Shown piece by piece: positions 56,319 to 64,000 of a stretch of 64,000 bases of DNA. This DNA is from Sthenelais limicola (taxonomy: Eukaryota; Annelida; Polychaeta; Phyllodocida; Sigalionidae). The translations under genes were made by a program, and so were the position numbers. The number at the start of each line of letters is the position of its first letter. Positions within the stretch are counted from its first letter, which is position 1. Location of the stretch: positions 102,584,194 to 102,648,193 of the forward strand of contig OW804096.1 of the NCBI GenBank assembly GCA_942159475.1, written 5' to 3'. The notes beneath the pieces are model-generated. The model saw only the letters and a program-made list of their open reading frames with translations. It did no database searches and was not told where the DNA came from.

Positions 56319-59300
56319 ATAGTCCAGTCAATTTATGAAAAAGGTCAAAAAAACTAGAACAGAAATGCGGTTTTCACCATCCTTTCCCACAAGGGCCCTG
56401 TATCAACATACTAAAAATGTAGAAAAATTTATCGTTGGGAAATAGGGGAAAATAGCCATTTTCCAAAATGGCTGCCATGGGGTAAGTGCCTAGCTAAAAA
56501 TCAATGTAACTTTTGATCAGAACATAGCAAATGGATGTATTTGGTGTCTATAATGGGGTTTTCAGGTATGCCCAACACACTGGTGATATTTAAAATCATG
56601 TTGGACATTTCCTTATAACTCATATCCAAGATGGCCACCATTGAAAATCTGAAAATATTGGAAAAGCTCAAAACTCTTGATAGAAACATGGTATAAGCAC
56701 CAATTTCTAGTGGCTATTATCAGGTTCTTGAGTATGCTTCAACACAGTGATGACATTTAAATTAATTTCAAACATTGCCTGACATACATATATCAAGATG
56801 GCTATCCCAGAAACTTAACAAATTTTATTCAGGTATTTGGTCTGGCATAAGCCATATAGGCCAGGACAGCTTGGGTAAACATGGTCTCCTGGTCCTCCAC
56901 TGTCTCCTGAATTTACTAATCAGTCCTTTTGAACAAGCAGAGAGAACAGATAATTAGAGTGAGGTTTCAAAATATCAGTGGTTGCCATTATTCAATCATA
57001 TGGTGGTGGTGAGATTAAGTGTGATGGTGGAGATGGGGTATGAATTGGATGATGGGGGAGCAGGGTTGACCAGTGTTTGAATAATTCTCAAAGTTTGATA
57101 GAACTTAGTACAAGTTTTATTTTGGTCTGTAGTCAGAACATTTAATTACATTTAATCATCATCAACAGTTAATCTGGTGTTGGTGACTTGCCCATCATTG
57201 CTGGATACATCAGTCCTTCTTTCACTTCCCACCCCTAGTCTGTGAGCTGAAGGCAGTAGTTGCCTAACCATAATTGTACACTAGTAGGCTGTGGATTGGG
57301 CTACTGTGGAAGTTGGGGTAGAATCTTAGTCAACACACATGTATGCTGTCCTTCTCATAACTCTTTGATAAAACTGGTGGTAACAAAGTTTGTTAAGGGG
57401 ATTGTTTTGGCCTCCCAGAATCAGACCTGGATCTTTGTTGATTCATGCTTTTACTTCAGAAATATCCTCTGTTGTTACTGTTGCCCTGGCAGCATAAGAA
57501 AATAAGTATGTATGTGTCATCTGCAACAACAATTCTTTGTCAGCAGCAGCAACCATAGGAGTTTGGCAATGAATGACAAGGTCAGCTTGTACCAAGATGT
57601 CACTCAATAAGTTGCGGAATCACTTTTTATTTTATGTATTTCCCAGAATGACTTCCTTCTTCACTGTCAGAGGCACTTTTGATCCTCATCTCAAGTGTCC
57701 TTTACTGGAGCAAAGTACCCATCAAACACAATAATGCCCCATACTTGGCTTTCACATAATGAACATAATTGCCACAGATGTCCTTAAATGTACACCAAAT
57801 GATCCAAATGATTCTATGTAGCAAGGTCTCTCCATTGAAAACATGATGTGCTTGAAAAAACAGTGATTTTGCACAACAACTTCAGTTTTATCAATTGTCA
57901 CAGGTATTGAAGCCACTTCACCTGAGACAATAATATGCAATGTGTCTGTCATTATAAAGGGGTTTATACATCAAGAAAGTTTACCAGCTTTGCAATCACA
58001 CCTCTGTTGAGTGTTTAAAGCTTCTATATGTTGTTTACTATTGAGAAATGTGATGCCAGTATATCCGTGTATACCTTGGTTTAGTTGAGAGCAAGTAGGA
58101 AGAGAATTTCTCCAAACCAGCCTTTGTAACTCTTACATACTCCCCCCACTAGTGAGATAACCAGTTTAGATGCTGCATATCAATACCTGTTCAATAGCCA
58201 GGACAGTGGAGAGACCACCCAGAATCTGTAGGCCATCCAAGTATATATCATGGATATCAGGGTCATCGTCTTCTAGTCTGGCCATATTCTCTAAATAGGA
58301 ATGTATTATTTTGTTATACATGTTGGGCTCCGGGGCAGCAATGGTAGGAGAACCTTTCTTGGATTGATGCAAGGTGATATTTACAATTGCCTGATTTTTC
58401 TGCTCTCAGAAAGCCCTTGAAAGTACCATCTTCATTATACTGCAGCCAGATATAGGTGATGCAACTTGTATCACCAGGACAGTTCTCTGTGGAACTTTCT
58501 CCTGGTGCAGAGGGACTCTTTGGCCAACTTTTGAATTTGCTTCTTCAAAAGATGTTTCAGTCATTTGATCTGCATTTGGCATGGTTAAAAATCAGTAATG
58601 AACATTGCATCCGGAGCCAGATAAAATTGTATAAGGCTAGAGGGGAACTTTCTCTATTGAGAAAGAATTTCTATAGTTTGTCATGTATTTGACTGTCTAA
58701 TCTATGGATTGATGTGATATATTTCCTGCATATAGACATATGAGATAGTTGTCTATGTACATAATATGATCATAAACAAAATTATTTAATTACATAAGGA
58801 AGTTATCCTATCACTTGCCATATTGTATTCTTTCAGTAAATGCGATTTAACCATCAGTAAAATAAGGACTGCCATCAAGAGAATAGTGTCTATGAGCTCT
58901 GGGCATTGCTTTGCCACTGAGCATGTGTCCTACAGCATTACTGCCATTCACCATACATGAAAACTCCATATTAGACCCCATAGTTGGTCCTATACTATGT
59001 TTTTTTCAAAGGTTTTGAACTTTTCCAAAATTGTCAGAATTTCAGTGGTGGCCATCTTGGATATGGGTTAGGCAATGAATAACATGGTTTTAAATGTTCT
59101 CACTGTGTTGGGCATACCTGAAAACCCCATAATAGTCAACAAAATTGGTCCTTATACTATATTTCAATCAACAGTTTTGAACTTTTTCAATATTGTCAGA
59201 TTTTCAATGGCGGCCATCTTGGATATGAGTTGTCATGCAATGTCTAACATGTTTTTAAATGTTATTACAGCATTGGTCATACCTGAAAACCCCATAATAG

Positions 59301-59703
59301 GCACCAAAATTGGCCTCATACCATGTTTCAATCAAAAGTTATGAACTTTTCCAATATTGTCAGATTTCAAATTGCGGCCATCTTGGATATCGGATATTAG
59401 GAAATGTCTAACATGATTTTAAATATCACCAGTGTGTTGGGCATATCTAAAAACCCCATTATAGACACCAAATACATCCATTTGCTATGTTCTGATCAAA
59501 AGTTACATTGATTTTTAGCTGGGCACTTATCCCATGGCAGCCATTTTGGAAAATGGCTATTTTCCCCTATTTCCCAACGATAAATTTTTCTACATTTTTA
59601 GTATGTTAATACGGGGCCCTTGTGGGAAAGGATGGTGAAAACCGCATTTCTGTTCTAGTTTTTTTGACATTTTGGGTTTTTTGAGCTAGATTGCCTGGAC
59701 TAT
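56319..59703. mobile_element. DNA transposon with long (about 440-bp) terminal inverted repeats
   Basis: 56319 to about 56760 matches the reverse complement of about 59270-59703 with modest divergence. The ends read ATAGTCCAG. Shared blocks include CAGAAATGCGGTTTTCACC, AATAGGGGAAAATAGCCATT and the repeated CATATCCAAGATGGCC. Inside the right arm a unit of about 165 bp (GGCGGCCATCTTGGATATG...ATACCTGAAAACCCCATAAT) is repeated in tandem from about 59040 to 59480. The interior has minus-strand fragments (VVVADDTYILIFL-like near 57530; GIIVFDGYFAPVKDT near 57690) that might be a decayed transposase. That link is from memory and weak. Confidence 0.65.
58166..58400 (-). pseudogene. exon-like frame inside the long-TIR element
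   Basis: The minus-strand frame is rich in ordinary codons (MYNKIIHSYLENMARLEDDD, IYLDGLQILGGLSTVLAIEQ) and ends at CAG|GTATTG, a plausible splice donor at about 58186. Family not recognised. It is probably part of the element's own gene; function unknown. Confidence 0.3.
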
Positions 59704-61600
59704 AAGCCTACAAAAACTAATGATGACTAGCTGCGATTTAGGTTTTTGTTCGGATAGGCATAAGTTGGGGTTAAATGAATGCACAGGAATATTTAAAACG
59801 ATTCTGAGCATCGGGCCTTTTACTATCTATGGTATATTTGATCATACACAGGCACTTGTTTTCGTCGGGTATTTAAAATATCATAGGAGTGTAGGGGTTT
59901 GAAAGCCAACAACCCAAAATAGGTATCAATATTGATAGATATATCCTGAGGGTATACTTTGACGCAGTTCTCATATTGTCTGTGAGAACTGGAAAGACAA
60001 ATTCCACTCGAGGTGAAACTAGCGAGAAGGGTAACTTCAATATAGGCCTATAAAGGAATAAAAATGGTAGTGGCAGATACATGAGTTTATTCGAAATCAG
60101 ATTCACGACATGAGCGTCTATGAAATGGAAAATTTATAAAATGGAATTGCGGGTGGGAAAAGATGTTCCTTCTACCGCGGTAAGATTACAAATGTGAGAA
60201 GGTAGGCCTAGTACATTGATTGCTTGTACTGATTGTTTAGATCTACATCGATTTGGATTGCTACTGTATAGCTTTGTATACCAGCTCACTCCAATAACAT
60301 TACCACCAATTTAATTCAAAGTAACGCAAGCCTACTCATATTAGCTCATGTTCTCTGCCTCAACGTGTATCGTAAATGATAGCCCCCATAGCCATTCGTT
60401 GTTTATGTCGCGTGACCATTTTCAATCTGCTTCTTCTTCTAACCGACAGAGGGAGGATTTATTAGAGGTGCTAGGTGCCGAAGCTTCACGCATTCGGTGC
60501 CAGGGGGATTTGGCGTCAGGCAAGGCCAGCTAGTGGAGGGGAAGAGTTGCAAGAACTGGTGATTGCGGACTGATGAGACACAGGTTTGTGTTGCGGGAAG
60601 TGTTTGAGAGGCAGTTTTCTGACAGGTAGATTGAAGGAAAACGTCAACCGCGGGATGCATGGGCGTTTGTTTCACCGTCAGAATATTTCTTTGTTCTGCC
60701 TGGCCTTCTGGCATTTAACATTAATTAGTCTTTGAACTCGAATGGCAATGCTTCGAGATGCTATAGTTTTTTTTTATGCCGCGTTACTTTTGGTCAAATG
60801 GTGGTAAAAAAGAAGGACACATTAAAATTGTTGTCAAAGGAATGATTCTAGAATCGTATCGCAATCCAATCATGCCAATTAAGTGGTATTTCTTACCCTA
60901 GGCTAACTAGTACCACAACATCGTTTTGATTTGCAATGCATTCATTTTTTTAATAAACATTTTATTTTGCGAGGGGTAAGGCGCTATATTTGTATACCGG
61001 TCCATAGGGAAACAGAAGTAAAAAACCCCTAGTCTAGGCAGTACTTTTCTATTACTTAGACTTAAGATATTACCCGTTAAACTATATTCATTTCTACACT
61101 AGTTTAAGTTATAAATATCTATATTCAAGAGGTGGTTAAAGTCTGTTTGCCATTTTCACTGTTATTATAGTTAATTTCTACATATTTAGGCAAACATCAC
61201 GGAGGGCTACTCTTAAACATTGTAGAAATTATAACGATGCTTTCGATGTTAATTTGTTCAAGTCGACTACTAAATACTCTTGGTGGCAGTAGTGTATAAG
61301 TGTGTCAGAATCAAATTAAGTATAATGTAAAACGCACACCGTAACATTTTCTCATCACAGAACAATATCATTCGTGCTGGTGGCTGTAATGCATCATAAG
61401 AATTTTCATGATATCGAACTGCGCCGATATCATTCATAAAATATAAAAAGGGCTGCTTGACAGGCCTTTGGTGATATATACATGATTTTAAATCGGTATT
61501 CCTCGTTCTAATAATTTAAATATGGGTTTAATGACTGTTGAACTTGACAAAGACTAAAAATAGCTGCGGAGAAGTTCCAATCGGGGTGAATACCTCCCCG
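59704..61600. other. intergenic, nothing recognised
   Basis: A GC-richer island at about 60345-60715 has overlapping open frames on both strands (61 and 91 codons), neither with a recognisable product. Confidence 0.35.
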
Positions 61601-61602
61601 GG

Positions 61603-61985
61603 TGGGACGCAGATCCCTGTCACGCGCTTTACCTCATCAACTATGGCAATTTTGAAGCTCCCATTCATAAATGTTTGGTAAATTCTAGCAACTTTTCCAT
61701 TCATATGAGTTAGTATTTTATATGTTGTTTGAGGCACAATACATCGAGGAATAAACGCTCTTACTTTACTTTAACCTAAGCTATATGTAAGTAGAACATG
61801 AGTAAAAGCCGTTTTTAGTTTCATGGGTAATCTCCGTATAGTAAAGTAAAGTAAAAGCAGAAATACATTTTGTAAAGGATGCCTGTAAAGCGTAATTATG
61901 TGAGAAGTGAAGCCTGTAAAGTGTTGTTTTTTCTTAATATCAAATGGCTGTAATTTCTCTTGGACTGTCTTTAAAACCACTTTAG
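61603..61985 (+). repeat. partial copy of the 42180-44669 transposon (left end)
   Basis: Matches 42181-42560 throughout (GGTGGGACG, ATCCCTGT, CGCG, TTTACCTCATCA, TATGGCAATTTTGAA, GGATGCCTGTAAAGCGTAAT, ATGTGAGAAGTGA). Substitutions are more numerous at the very end. Near 63525-63575 a short stretch (TTAGTTGGTTTATTTAAGRGA) matches 44260-44300, so a diverged longer copy may extend rightwards. Confidence 0.75.
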
Positions 61986-64000
61986 CAGCTTTCCATGTAC
62001 ATGGGTCAGATTTTTCAAGTGTGCTATTTTGCTAAAATATTGCATTGTCGCCGCTATCTTCTTTAATAATTCATATAAATATGATGAAATTGTTTTTTAA
62101 AAGAAAGGACGGATATGAACCCCTGATTATTGTAAACCAGGATTTACGTAACAGACAGGGTGGTATGTTAAAAAATAACAAGAGCTCGAACGGAAAGATT
62201 CAGAGGTAGCGTGTTCACAAAAGGCAGAAGACTACCCCCCCCCCCCCCAGGTAGAATGGAAAGGGACAGGGACAAATTTATTAACACTCTAAAGAAAGAA
62301 TTGTCTCTGCGTTTTGATAACCACTAAACTGTTGTACGTTTTCCTTGATACTGTAAACATGTAAAGGTTTGAAGAACCTATATCGTCCAGAAAAAAAAAG
62401 TTTTCTAAAATGATACGATAACAGAGATTGTAAAACCTTATATGTACTGTATAACTTTATGTTTTATGTCGAGTATTTTGAGTACGTCTCATGATAACAG
62501 TATTTTTGGTCCGTTACTCTATGGGAACAGGCCCCGGGCCGGAATTTATTTTCTTCCTGCTTATATATATTTGGTTTTTCGGCAACTCCTGTTGCATGTT
62601 TATATATTTTTTCCTTTTGTGAGCCTATGTCAACTCAAGTATTTCGGAGTCTGTATGACTTTAGGATAGGTAGAATTTGTTTGATATTTTTGTAAGAAGT
62701 CCTCCTTAAGAGGCAGAGTTATAGCCCAGGGCACCGTATGAAGCACGTCCATGGCGGACACTACGTTTTTACACTTGAATGATATTGATGTTACATGTTT
62801 TGGCCCGTAAGCGAATAAAAAAAAATCAATATTTTTCTATTTTTTTCAAGAATAAATATTAATCATGATATCAAACAAGCTTGTACCATATCTTCTAGAC
62901 ATTAATGGTTCAAATTATTTTGCTCCTATACTGGATAGTTCCATATGTACAGTGTCTGCTCAAATTGTTTTTTCACTTAATGTCAATGAACCACACACAC
63001 TGGATCAATTATCATGTATCAAAAGTAACTTTTTGGGCACAAAAAGGTCTATATTGCTAAATATTCAATATTCTCACGTACAAGTCCCAACAGAATTTAT
63101 AGGTATATTCACTGTAAATATTACATGGCAGACAAAATAATGTTTTGATATGGTTACTTGAAATGTTTGGAATCCATTTAAAATAACTTGTAGATATCGA
63201 TACTTTATGACCAGAGTTCAACTTTGATATTCTATGTGTTATGGTGGAAATAATAATTCTCAAGTGCAAGGTCCCATTAGAAGGTTACAAGCCTTTGTAT
63301 ATTATCAAACTATATTGTTTCATTGATTTAACTGTATTTATAAGCTTTAGATACATTTTCTTTCTTCACTATCAAACTATGTTGTATTGTTGTTGCTATA
63401 TCTGTCTGCGTTATATAATGTTATTATGTTCATAGGGTGGGTCTTGTATGTGATATAAGAATTTATATCTGAACGGCCTTAGGGGGTCCTATACGATTTG
63501 GGGTGAGTATTTTCGGATAAGAAACGGTGAATTAGTTGGTTTATTTAAGAGATTCTTTTTAATATGCCATTTTTATATACATAAAAATGCGATGTAATTC
63601 CCCCAAAAGATATGGATACGGTTACGGTTTGCTTGCAGAACCTGTTGCATGATATCCGTAAACAGTGGCGAAAGTGAGTAAATGCCAGCAAAAAATTAAT
63701 TCCCTTTCTAAGCTCAAGATTAAAATGTACTTCTTTCAATTACTTTAATACCCCTTCACCCCCACTGGCAACAAGTGTAGTGTCTTAGGTGTAGTCATAG
63801 ACACTTGTGCTTGGGAAATAGGCTGCCTCCATGGTCTGCCCCTTCTGGCCGAGGGCCAGGTCTGTGCCTTGTTGGACAATGATAGGATCAAGGTGAGTGA
63901 GAGACTGGGCCTTGCCTAGTTTTCTGATTTCTAAGACAAGAACACTATAGTTTGTGACAGTAATAAGAAAGCATGGTATACGATTGGTCTTAAAAACAGG
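61986..64000. other. intergenic, unassigned
   Basis: The longest frame (62865-63140, plus, 91 codons, starting MISNKLVPYLLDINGSNYF) has no recognisable family and no convincing splice or promoter context. A C-run lies at 62235-62248. Parts near 63500-63600 may belong to a diverged copy of the 42180-44669 element. Confidence 0.35.

Noticed and set aside
60348..60714. Overlapping frames of 61 (+) and 91 (-) codons in a GC-richer island
   Set aside because: Neither peptide is recognisable and both can be explained by base composition.
62865..63140. 91-codon plus-strand frame
   Set aside because: AT-rich, no family resemblance, no splice or promoter context.

Overview
The window is AT-rich metazoan nuclear DNA, most likely from a marine invertebrate. 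I lean towards an echinoderm or related deuterostome, but that is inference. The signs are a three-coding-exon gene with GT-AG introns, non-LTR retrotransposons of two lineages (L1/Tx1-like and CR1-like), a Tigger/pogo DNA transposon, tRNA-derived SINE heads, and many unrelated inverted-repeat elements. It contains one clear host gene and is otherwise mostly transposable elements and intergenic DNA.

Layout. 1-1570 is saturated with the palindromic word TAGGCCTA. 9111-10903 (minus) is a complete TPPP/p25-alpha gene of 177 codons. 13363-15182 is a DNA transposon with perfect 40-bp terminal inverted repeats (TIRs) and 5-bp target duplications. 14150-14700 and 17053-18487 hold a repeat family built around the word GTGCCTACGTCGGGG. 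19210-36845 is a four-level nest of transposons. 37.3-39.7 kb carries a tRNA-like SINE head and several strong hairpins. 42180-44669 and 56319-59703 are two further inverted-repeat elements. 52549-55690 is a near-perfect 1575-bp tandem duplication. The remaining intergenic stretches hold nothing I recognise.

The centre of interest is the nest. A decayed CR1-like element (minus) received an L1/Tx1-like element (E2, minus). E2 received a deletion-derivative Tigger, duplicating TA. The Tigger then received a full-length L1/Tx1-like element (E1, plus, 23973-30910) flanked by a 16-bp target-site duplication. E1 has two intact ORFs of 567 and 1266 codons. In both E1 and the much-diverged E2, ORF1 ends in a NADAR (YbiA-like) domain. 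This is a superfamily of NAD/ADP-ribose-linked N-glycosidases that includes enzymes removing ADP-ribose from guanine. A retrotransposon whose nucleic-acid-binding protein carries a putative ADP-ribose-handling enzyme is the best candidate here for an undescribed system. A counter-defence or nucleic-acid repair role is inference.

E1 looks young, with intact ORFs, a clean target duplication and an A-rich tail. However, its endonuclease carries Tyr where E2 keeps the usual catalytic Asp, so this copy may not make its own nicks. A third, 5'-truncated relative lies at 52469-52905 and shares the family's conserved 3' end.
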